A stretch of DNA of 47,314 nucleotides, from positions 1 to 47,314 of the forward strand of contig JASNJN010000043.1 of NCBI GenBank assembly GCA_030180075.1. Reading direction: 5' to 3'. The notes under the pieces were generated by a model that saw only the letters and a program-made list of their open reading frames with translations, was not told the origin of the DNA and did not search any database. Shown here piece by piece: positions 39,188 through 47,314 of this stretch; positions within the stretch are counted from its first letter, which is position 1; each line of letters begins with the position of its first letter. The translations under genes were made by a program, and so were the position numbers. The DNA comes from Mikrocytos mackini. Its lineage: Eukaryota > Endomyxa > Ascetosporea > Mikrocytida > Mikrocytiidae.

Positions 39188-40077
39188 ACAAAAAAAATTA
39201 ATTTTTTTAATTTTTTTTCCAACCATTGAAATTCCTCGCTGAGGACAATTCATCGGTTTTTAGTCTCCGAGAGAATGTTGCACATTGCATAATCCACGGA
39301 GCAGGTCTGACTGGAGTCGACGAGCCGAGAAATAGAGGCCCAAAGCAGTGGAAGGACCAGACCTTCAAAACTGTCTCTTGGGTGAAATTCCCAACAACCT
39401 TTGGTTGTACCACACCCATGGTGATGAAAATGCTCATCGTGGGATCCAATGTGGACTGTACCCCAAACGCTCAAACGAGGTTCGAGAGAACAACAGAAGG
39501 CGGGGAGTCGGATTCAAATCACAGTTTGTGCCGAGTCTTAAAGCTCTTGCAACTCAAAATGAGCCACGGACTTCTCTTTCTGCACCAAACTTTCTCTGAA
39601 AGTTGGACACAGAGTGTGTTCTAGCATTATGCTGTCAACCATACAGCCCACATTAGGGTATGTTATGATGGTTACTTCATAGCCACTGGCTAGAAGATAG
39701 AACGAAAACCTCAAGGTTTTCGTTCAAGCCAACTTCTTTCTGATAAGAGATATGGGCAATAAGACCCAAACAATAAGAATTGAAGGGCGGTAAGACCAAT
39801 GAGAAAGAAAGAAAGAACAAGAGCTTGGCAATAAGTCCTTCATAAGAGGCCGTAAGTCCCATTTGCTAGACGCTGGAATATAACCCAGGGGAACTCATGC
39901 CTGGTGAAGTATGTCATACAACGCCCAAGGCGTCGCCGAGACAAATATAACCAGATGTTCAGCCAAAGCAAAGAAAGGAGTTTGGATAAGAAGTAACGGA
40001 GACAAGGTACATATAAAGCACTTGGCACAATTTGCCTAATTTTATTTAAATAAATAATTTGGGTCTAAAACTATCTT
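39188..40077 (-). mobile_element. GC-richer 0.9-kb insertion with 14-bp direct repeats
   Basis: ACTTGTGAGTAACG occurs at 39174-39187 and again at 40078-40091, exactly flanking this segment. The left end is a run of A and T (39190-39221). On the minus strand this makes an A-rich 3' tail next to the repeat, typical of LINE/SINE-type retroposition. The body (39222-40040) is clearly less AT-rich than any neighbour. Several overlapping frames of 60-130 codons exist on both strands, but none resembles a known protein. It could be a non-autonomous retroposon, a retroposed transcript, or DNA from another organism. Confidence 0.5.
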
Positions 40078-40198
40078 ACTTGTGAGTAACGGCATTAAGC
40101 ATTATGAAATTGTCTTTAGACTAATTGCGCGTATAATCTAACTCATCATAATTTTAACGAAGTATACCAAAATTACATTTGTTCATCCTAGTCATAAC

Positions 40199-40423
40199 TA
40201 AGGTTGTGCAAAATATTCCTTTTGCTAAAATGCATATTATACAGCCAAAAGTTCCCTAAAATATTCCGTAAGTGTTGCGAAATATTCCATCAAGTGACAC
40301 AATATGCTTTAAAATTTCTTACACACCCGAATTTTCAAAAAATTTTGAATTGTTCTCTATTTTTAACTTAAGATAAACAACATATAAAATTTTGTAAAAA
40401 ACGTAATATTTTGCACAACCTTA
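40199..40423. mobile_element. 225-bp hAT-type MITE
   Basis: Terminal inverted repeats TAAGGTTGTGCAAAATATT and AATATTTTGCACAACCTTA are perfect over about 19 bp. They are flanked by the perfect 8-bp duplication GTCATAAC (40191-40198 and 40424-40431). There is no coding capacity. The 8-bp duplication indicates the hAT superfamily. Confidence 0.85.
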
Positions 40424-40431
40424 GTCATAAC

Positions 40432-40460
40432 TAGGGGCGGAAAATATATGACAAAAAACG
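40432..40460. mobile_element. Truncated end of a second MITE family
   Basis: TAGGGGCGGAAAATATATGAC matches the terminal repeat of the MITE at 43473. It starts directly after the GTCATAAC duplication and runs into NN at 40461. Confidence 0.5.
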
Positions 40461-40656
40461 NNAAATATATGACGATATAGAACACGTCTCAATACACTAA
40501 TTTTTTTATTTTTTGTAAAAAGTTTTAAATCTTTATTTGAAGTATTTCCATGTGTACATATTCTTATTTGTTGCCCATTGATTGTTTTAGACGAGTTGTG
40601 CTGATTTGTTATTGGGCGGTCTTTTTTTGAAATTTTATTTTAGGAATTTTGAAAAG

Positions 40657-41721
40657 ATGACTATACAAGAAGGGAACGCGTTCTATTCCTTCACTGGCCT
40701 GGCTAGGGCCATACAATTATACAACGAAGACATGAGTTTAAGCTTATCCGATTACAGTTCTGTTAAATTCGACAGTCTGGAAGAAGTTCCAAAAGGGATC
40801 ACAAAGATCGAAAGCAAGCGAGCGAGCTTGGTTTACTACCGTATCATATATGCATGTGAGTTTGGTACCAAGCGAAATTCACAAGCCGCTGCCACAAACA
40901 GAAGGTCCAAAAAGATCGGCTGCCCCTTCACACTTGTTTTCGAATGCGAAGGCAATAAACTGGTCTGTACTAGAAAAGGAACACATATTCAGCATATAAA
41001 CGGAACTTTGAAACGACCAAAATTCAGTGCAAATGAAGTTCATGACATTACCACAGCTACAAAAGCAAAAGCGTCAGTTTCTCATTTAGTTTCTGATTTT
41101 AACTCTAAAAGAACAATGAAGATAACCAACAAAGACATACATAATATGCTAAGGAAATTCGACCTAAATACAGAAAACAAAAAATATTTTAACAAATTAA
41201 AAGAACAACATTTACTTAAGACATTACTTGACAATAAAAATAAGGAAGTTGCACATGTTTACCAGACAGAACATATGAGATATTTATGGAGAAATTACAA
41301 CGACTGTATGATGATTGACTCAACTTATAACATCATCAAAAAGAAATGGTCGTTGTTCACAATTATACTAGTAAATGGAGAAGGACAAAGCGAACCAGCT
41401 TGTATTTTTCTTATCAAAGACGAATCTGTTGTGAGTTTGCGAATAGTGTTTGAATTATTAAAAGCGGAGAATTCTTTTGATGATATTGAGACATGGCTAA
41501 CAGACAAAGACTTTAGTGAGCGTGCGATTATTCGGGAATATTGTAAAAATGCAGTATTGAACTTATGTTATTTCCATGTAAAGCGTGCTTTTCAAAGACA
41601 TTTCACAAAGAATAAATTAGATTTAACCAAGGAAGAAAGAGATGCTGAATTATTGAAAGTATATAAAATATTATGTTGTAAAAATGAAAAAGAATGTAAC
41701 ATATTAGTTGGGAGTCTTTAA
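40657..41721 (+). pseudogene. MULE-C transposase, C-terminally truncated
   Basis: 354 aa from ATG 40657, which is preceded by GAAATTTTATTTT and GGAATTTTGAAAAG. A FAR1-like DNA-binding region has YACEFG...CPFTLVFECEGN...H..H (residues ~65-115). The MULE domain has both catalytic Asp regions intact (MMIDSTYNI ~residue 210; WLTDKDFSERAI ~280) and the CYFHVKRAF helix (~310). It breaks off at NILVGSL, exactly where MULE-B continues with its long C-terminal half. Retroelement-like leader DNA follows instead, so the tail was lost by insertion or deletion. Confidence 0.75.
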
Positions 41722-42295
41722 AGAAAATTTTAAATTTTCTAAAAATCCGAAAGGTCCTGCAAATTAGCAAACCGGACAACCCCACCGTGTAGGGGTTAGG
41801 GTCCATGCTAAGCGAAAGACCTAAAACGGTCCACACCAATGAGAACAAAGTCTCAGTTCCGTATCTTGCGGAAGGCGCTCCAACAAGAGCACAATCTTCA
41901 CATACCTTCGACACGATAATAGCTATCCCGTTATAGTTCAAACGCCTAGGCCAAGTTCCTATATCAACAAGGAGTGAGCGAAATTTATACAGATGATAGC
42001 GTGCCCATAGTGTCAAACAACACAAGGACGGTAATAGAACTTTTCAAAAACCTTTGAATTAATGATTGCATATTAAGCAAACCTTATTACTAGGGTGCGG
42101 ATAATATGTGAACCCACATATAGGCATATATAGTCACATATTGGGATGTACAAGCTCAAATATAAATATTTACTAATAGGTTATATTATAAATTTAAAAG
42201 AAAATATATTATGATAATTGCTATTTGTAATTAGATATATGTTGTTTTATTGTATTATATGTGCTATCAATGTAGTTATATTTTCAAATTTTAAA
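41722..42295 (+). pseudogene. Retroelement leader and Gag start, fragment
   Basis: CGGACAACCCCACCG, the hairpin AACCCC/GGGGTT (41778-41797) and AGGGTCC-ATG (41805) match the leader of the ORF at the left edge of the window. The reading MLSERPK resembles MSSKRPK there. The frame ends after 43 codons, so this is a dead fragment. From about 42094 the sequence TAGGGTGCGGATAATATGTG resembles a hAT/MITE terminal repeat and may begin the next element. Confidence 0.5.
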
Positions 42296-43984
42296 ATGTT
42301 TAAAAATTTAAAACTCGGGAAGATATCCTTAACAGGGTTGACGATCCTTTTGGACAAGTTTGGGAGTTTAATTACTTTTGACAAGCCATTAAATGCAAAA
42401 GCTGCTTTTCAGAGTTCGGATTTGGGGAAAATGACAACAACTCCTCTATAAAGTTCAGGGCACTTCAACACGTTAAGACAACATCACATATAATGAAGAC
42501 AAAGATGCCAAAACTACGATCTTTCACTGATTTAAAGAAAGCCAAAGAAAATAGAACACAAATAAAATTTAAATTTGATCTCTCATCCCTTTTCTTTACA
42601 ATTAACTTACCGTTCAGGTTAGTGAACAACGACAATTTTAAGGATTTCATTCAACTTTATACAGGATTCACTTGTCCTGATGAATCAACGGTTCGTAGAT
42701 TGTACTTGGAAAAAGCATACAAAGAAAAATTAGCAAAACTAAAAATGGAATCTAGAGGCAAAAGCTTCTACATACTTTGCGACGAGTCCCAGGATGTAAA
42801 CGGCCGCTTCTTACTTGCTATAATGATTGGGTTTCTTGACGATAAATGGGTTTCGAAACCACGTCTTCTCTCCCTAAAAGAACTTGAGGAAGTCAACAGT
42901 TTAACTGTTAATCAGTCTATAACTCAATCGTTATCTAAATTCTTTGACAACAACATTCCCTACACAGAGTTTAAAGGAATACTCACGGACGCAGCTGCAT
43001 ATATGTGCAAAACATGTGTTTATTTGAAGGATTTGTTTCCAAACCTTCTGCACATTACTTGTTTGGCACACGCCTTGCATCGATTATGAGAAAAAATAAG
43101 AGAAGATAACAATGAAATAAATGAATTCGTTTCTTGTTTTAAGAAAATACTGGTCAAAAACAACAGAAGAAAGTCTTTATTTAAATTATCCACCAATCTT
43201 CCTCTTCCAAAATTTCCGGTGTTAACAAGGTGGGGCACATGGGTCGAGTGTGTTTCGTATATTTCACAAAACTTCGAAAAGATAATCGGTTTTGTCAACA
43301 GAATTAGAAAAGAATCATCTAACTCATCTGCTATAAGAAACATTCTATTGTTGATCTCGAAACACAAGTTAAAGAAGAAGTTTGAATTCATTTACAACAG
43401 ATTCTCTTTTCTCCCAAAGTCTATTACCAAACTAGAAGCGCGTATTCCTTTAAAAGATGTCATCTTTATAATTAGGGGTCGGAAAATATGTGATTAGGTA
43501 TAAATCATATATTTTTACCAAATTTCTGGAAAATTTTCACCCATAATTACTCCGATTTGAAGAAATTCATATGTTTTATTTTATTGAAAATTCGAAATTA
43601 TAATTAGATTTTGGCAAAATCATATATAATCATATATTTTCCGATTTTTTGTCATATATTTTCCGACCCCTATTTATAATACAAGAAGTAGAAGTCATGA
43701 TTAGCGGTACCCATTATATGGATAAATTAACTCAACTATTATCCAAGAACAAAGACTTTATATATCTTCGCGATCTTTATAGTAGTTGTCAGGAAAATAA
43801 GGAAGATATGATTGAGCATCAAGATATGTTTCCTCTGTTCAAATCTTTGCCCTTGACTAGTGTTGATGTCGAACGTATCTTTAGTTTAATGAAGAACACG
43901 CAGCAAAATAGGGCGAACTTGAGCGTGGACACACTAGAGAAGCTTTTGTTCTTGCGATGGAATGCTAATGTAGAACTTAAGTAA
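42296..43984 (+). pseudogene. hAT transposase (hAT-1), broken by frameshift, TGA codons and a MITE
   Basis: A BED-type finger is readable in one frame (VWEFNYF, TGA, then IKCKSC...LQHVKTTSH, about 42350-42490), while the ATG at 42296 opens another frame. From 42493 the core follows: KSFYILCDESQDVNG (first catalytic Asp), ILTDAAAYM (second Asp), ITCLAHALHRL, then TGA (43087-43089), with the frame open to 43472. A 200-bp MITE sits at 43473-43672. After it the hAT dimerisation domain resumes (FPLFKSLPLTSVDVERIFSLM, LSVDTLEKLLFLRWN, ending at 43984). Removing the MITE and one target copy restores the frame. Confidence 0.8.
43473..43672. mobile_element. 200-bp hAT-type MITE inside hAT-1
   Basis: Terminal repeats TAGGGGTCGGAAAATATGTGA and TCATATATTTTCCGACCCCTA differ at one position. 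They are flanked by the perfect 8-bp duplication TTTATAAT (43465-43472 and 43673-43680). An internal second copy of the end (CATATATTTTCCGA) lies just inside the right terminus. Confidence 0.9.
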
Positions 43985-44651
43985 CTATTAAGATAGATAC
44001 AGTGTCGGTAGTCCTATATATTCAATCTGTTGTTGGCTATTAAAAATAATCCATTCTATGTAAAGTTTAACTTTTCCCAAATTTACATTTATGTTTTTAG
44101 AATCTGTACTACTCTATAGTCTTCAATATAACCTACCTCTTTTTAAAAATTGAAAAGTTAGAAATTTTTTTTGATTTTCCTAGGAGCCCTATGACCACAA
44201 CAGCTTTAGGGCCAATAGTATTCCATTATAAATACAGCGACTTAATCTCTACATTTCCCAAAATGCCTCTATTTGCCAGAATAAGCACGGTTACAAATGT
44301 AATTGCCTCAAAAAGTGTGTAATTGCCTCAAAATCTTGTATTTGCCTCATTTTAGAAGTTCTGCCTCAAAATCTTGTGTGTGCCTCATTTGTGCTGTGGC
44401 CTCAAAATAAAAAATTTTTTAATGGACTACAAGGGTTAAAATTATGAAAATAATACTTGTTGGAATGCAGTAGAGTTTAAATCAGTATGTCTTTAAATAT
44501 TTACTTGTTCTATAAGTCCGGTTAATCTATAAAACCTCATTATTTTTGGGTGAAGAACCGATTTTTTCAAAATTGTGAAATAGGACTTCTAATTTGTTTT
44601 AAACATTGTATTCAGCAATTTGAGCGATATTTGTTTGAGAAACTTGTCTNN
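43985..44651. other. Spacer with a tandem repeat, ending at Ns
   Basis: No gene was recognised. It contains the 19-20-bp period repeat at 44302-44407 and ends at ambiguous bases (44650-44651). Confidence 0.5.
44302..44407 (+). repeat. TGCCTCA repeat with 19-20-bp period
   Basis: TGCCTCA starts at 44304, 44324, 44343, 44362 and 44381, with GGCCTCA at 44398. The spacing is 20, 19, 19, 19 and 17 bp. The filler is partly conserved (AAAATCTTGT in two units). It could be a subterminal binding array of a transposon. Confidence 0.7.
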
Positions 44652-45346
44652 GAAGNTGGTGTTGCTTAAAAGAAATACGGATTTTACTGATGAAGTGTTT
44701 ACACAAGTTATTAACACTATGGTGAAATATCTCGATATATACATCTTGGAGAATCCAAAGTTTAGGGATCTCATCAAATTTACTATATTTCTTATTCCAC
44801 AACGAGGCAAATCTATAGCACTGAAGAGTTACTATCTATAGGCAGGGACATGGAAAACAAACTCAAAGAATCGGCCGATAACAACATAACCGATATGGGC
44901 GAGTCATATGATAACATATTTTCTTCGACTGATTTAGGGATAATAGAAAGCATTACAGAAGAAGAAAACACGACAATTTATACAGATTTGGCCCTTGATA
45001 CCATAGATCGAGCGACGGCCGAAGTAGATTCACAGTTAAACCTTGACTCTGACTTTGATTTGAATACGGAATCACCCATATTAGAAACAAACGAACTATC
45101 AAGTTACATTGCCATACATCTTCTTTAAAGACTACAAGGATGTACTGGAAGAAGTTTAAAGGGAAGTTCCTACACATTGAGCGATATTTCAGAATCTTTA
45201 ATACCATGTACGCATCGAATGGGCCCATTGAACAAAGTTTCAGCGTGTTGAAAATCCTTACTTACTGGCATCGGAACCGTACCTATGTTTCGACTATAAA
45301 GAAGAGAGTCTTTATTCGTGAATTCAGCTTTTTGGAGGATATTTGA
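44652..45346 (+). pseudogene. hAT-2 transposase C-terminal part, inverted copy
   Basis: About 695 bp identical, as far as can be seen, to the reverse complement of 45558-46253. It encodes the same three fragments: a helical region, an acidic D/E/T-rich linker (MENKLKESADNN...), and the dimerisation end with PIEQSFSVLK...RREF-like close. It begins right after NN (44650-44651) and contains another N (44656). Confidence 0.6.
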
Positions 45347-45557
45347 CAATTTAACTAATTAATATTAAAACATGAAATTAAACATTTATTAAATATTTAA
45401 ATTTATTGTAAACACACTATTTATAAACTATATATATAAAAAAAAATGTTAAATTTTTTAAAAAATCTCATACCCTCCAACACACAAGGTGAGACCTTGC
45501 AGGACAGGGAAAAGGGGCATAAAGATGTACCAAGCTCTACGTCAATGTCTCNNATNN
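45347..45557. other. Spacer at the centre of the large inverted repeat
   Basis: About 210 bp, very AT-rich on the left. It ends with a short coding-like frame (MLNFLKNLIPSNTQGE...) starting at 45446 and Ns at 45552-45553 and 45556-45557. No function was recognised. Confidence 0.4.
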
Positions 45558-46975
45558 CAAATATCCTCCAAAAAGCTGAATTCACGAATAAAGACTCTCT
45601 TCTTTATAGTCGAAACATAGGTACGGTTCCGATGCCAGTAAGTAAGGATTTTCAACACGCTGAAACTTTGTTCAATGGGCCCATTCGATGCGTACATGGT
45701 ATTAAAGATTCTGAAATATCGCTCAATGTGTAGGAACTTCCCTTTAAACTTCTTCCAGTACATCCTTGTAGTCTTTAAAGAAGATGTATGGCAATGTAAC
45801 TTGATAGTTCGTTTGTTTCTAATATGGGTGATTCCGTATTCAAATCAAAGTCAGAGTCAAGGTTTAACTGTGAATCTACTTCGGCCGTCGCTCGATCTAT
45901 GGTATCAAGGGCCAAATCTGTATAAATTGTCGTGTTTTCTTCTTCTGTAATGCTTTCTATTATCCCTAAATCAGTCGAAGAAAATATGTTATCATATGAC
46001 TCGCCCATATCGGTTATGTTGTTATCGGCCGATTCTTTGAGTTTGTTTTCCATGTCCCTGCCTATAGATAGTAACTCTTCAGTGCTATAGATTTGCCTCG
46101 TTGTGGAATAAGAAATATAGTAAATTTGATGAGATCCCTAAACTTTGGATTCTCCAAGATGTATATATCGAGATATTTCACCATAGTGTTAATAACTTGT
46201 GTAAACACTTCATCAGTAAAATCCGTATTTCTTTTAAGCAACACCAGCTTCTGTTTAAGCTTCTTTGCCTTGTAATAAAAAGTTCCTAGAAATGAATCGG
46301 CCGATTCTAGATACTTTGTCAAAGAGTAGAAGGGAGACAATATTGAGATAATTTTACTCAAGGCAAGGTAATTTTCCTCAATTAGAAAATGCTGAATATG
46401 AGGAGGAACGTCGTGTGTTGTCGACATTTGTATAAAGGTCTTCCAATTTTCTTTTATTTTAGATAAGAAAAGGAATAAAGAGTTCCATCTTATACTGATA
46501 GGGAGGCTATAAAATGAAGTACGATCTCGAAAAACACTCCTTTTAAAGTACGAACCTATTCCCAATATATCGCTAAGGAATATATTTAGTAAAGAAACAT
46601 TTTGTGTTGTACGTTTAATAACCAATTGTAAGAGGTGTATATTGCACCAAATAGAGTAAAATATTCTATTTCTGTTAGAGTTCTNTACTCACGAACTCTA
46701 ACAGAAATAGAATATTTTACTCTATTTGGTGCAATATAACCAATTGTAAGAGGTGTATATTGCACCAAATAGAGTAAAATATTCTATTTCTGTTAGAGTT
46801 CGTGAGTAGAGTATCTGCCAGGTTCAGTTCTTCCGGTACGTTGTTGTCAAGTTCCTCGATTGAATAGTCGTCTATTTGTGTATCGGAGAATTCTTTGAGA
46901 TAATCAGAAAAAATGTTGCATGAGAGAATCATCGCCGGACAATTATCAGTAGTAACCATAGATGGGACTTTTTGA
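45542..46975 (-). pseudogene. hAT-2 transposase, broken
   Basis: It reads leftwards. MVTTDNCPAMIL (second catalytic Asp region) is followed by FYSIWCNIHLLQLVI, then a duplicated stretch around an N at 46685. Next come NIFLSDILGIGSYFKRS, ISIRWNSLFLFLSK (the RWNS motif of hAT transposases) and LDIYILENPKFRDLIKF. After a stop or frame change near 46060 there is an acidic linker, and near 45770 the C-terminal dimerisation region (PIEQSFSVLKILTYW). The N-terminal BED finger is absent from the window. Confidence 0.7.
46621..46802. repeat. Direct and inverted duplication around an N
   Basis: A ~63-bp segment at 46621-46683 recurs directly at about 46739-46801. Its end is also present inverted at about 46693-46731, with the ambiguous base at 46685 between. 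The translated hAT frame repeats the same residues. This is the pattern of a faulty contig join. Confidence 0.7.
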
Positions 46976-47314
46976 ATGACTAATTGACTAATTCGTCAAC
47001 CGACTAATATTTTGTTTTGACTAACACAGCGATTGACTAATTGCGCCGTTTAGTCAATTGACAGTTTTTGGTGTTTGACAGTTTTTTTTAGAAATGGTGA
47101 CTAATGTGTCACGTTTTAGGTACAAACTGTCAATTTGATTTTGTCGGCTTTAGTCAATTTGGCCAAAAAATCGACGTATTCAATTTTTTTCGAAATTGAC
47201 TAATTAGTCAATTTTTTGTCACTTTTTTTGACTAATTTTTTAAAAAATAAATTTTAAAGCTAAACTTCAAGGGTAAATTTTCTAATAAAANNATTTNAAA
47301 ANNAAATCTTNTAT
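46976..47314. repeat. TTGACTAATT/TTAGTCAA-rich end region
   Basis: Many copies of TGACTAAT and its complement occur between 46977 and 47255, in both orientations. They lie upstream of the hAT-2 transposase, as expected for the subterminal transposase-binding repeats of a hAT element. The last 25 bases contain several Ns and are unreliable. Confidence 0.5.

Larger units (their letters stand above)
40092..40656. other. Spacer with MITE and N gap
   Basis: It contains the 225-bp MITE, the end of another MITE at 40432, and an ambiguous NN at 40461-40462. No gene was seen. Confidence 0.5.

Noticed and set aside
39222-39624. Coding gene in the GC-richer insertion
   Set aside because: Overlapping frames on both strands with similar lengths and no recognisable protein; better explained by base composition.
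42350-43089. TGA read as tryptophan in hAT-1
   Set aside because: Two in-frame TGAs occur in the pseudogene, but host genes here end in TAA and show no internal TGA. A frameshift and an insertion already show this gene is dead.
42094-44220. Complete hAT-1 element with defined termini
   Set aside because: TAGGGTGCGG at 42094 looks like a left end, but no complementary right end or 8-bp duplication was found near 44.2 kb.
44302-44407. CRISPR-like spaced repeats
   Set aside because: The repeat core is only 7 bp with 12-13 bp partly conserved filler, there are no cas genes, and the genome is eukaryotic.

Overview
The window looks like a gene-dense microsporidian (parasitic fungus-related eukaryote) locus embedded in transposon-rich DNA. 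The genes are intron-poor and AT-rich. They encode shortened versions of standard eukaryotic nuclear proteins, with spacers from 2 bp (MSH2/ESA1) to tens of bp. Several starts are preceded by an AAATTT/AAATTTTAAA-type element close to the ATG, as described for Enterocytozoon-like and some other microsporidia. The species cannot be fixed from sequence alone.

Region 1 (1-3.4 kb) is retroelement debris. A long open frame on the minus strand runs off the left edge and has no visible stop. Next to it lie a hairpin-rich leader and a decayed integrase fragment.

Region 2 (3.4-24.7 kb) is the cellular gene island: ORC2-like (-), a broken spliceosomal helicase PRP5/DDX46-like (+), a TEL1/ATM-type PIKK (-), an unassigned helical 1091-aa protein (+), MSH2 (+), the MYST acetyltransferase ESA1/TIP60 (-), a propeller-like unknown (+), the 90S pre-ribosome protein UTP17/NAN1-like (-), seryl-tRNA synthetase (+) and SOF1/DCAF13 (+). 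Genes often sit head to head with start codons 14-32 bp apart, sharing one symmetric promoter. Four genes concern DNA replication, repair or chromatin, and at least two concern small-subunit processome assembly.

Region 3 (24.7-47.3 kb) is a transposon graveyard. It holds a Gag-like ORF cut at the edge of an 8.2-kb MULE with 170-bp terminal inverted repeats (TIRs). Next comes a second, complete-ended MULE (3.44 kb, 258-bp TIRs, 10-bp target duplication), then a GC-richer 0.9-kb insertion with 14-bp direct repeats and an A-rich end. After those come two hAT-type MITEs with perfect 8-bp target duplications, a truncated MULE transposase, and two hAT transposase pseudogenes. Near the right end, runs of N sit beside large inverted repeats, so the assembly there is suspect.

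The most interesting points are: (a) a PRP5-like helicase that has lost several catalytic motifs and is interrupted by a stop and a frameshift, suggesting relaxed need for splicing; (b) transposons carrying the same promoter element as host genes, including a MULE whose TIR contains promoter plus start codon; (c) a nested hairpin upstream of seryl-tRNA synthetase; (d) a retroelement leader with a hairpin at fixed distance from the start codon in two separate copies.
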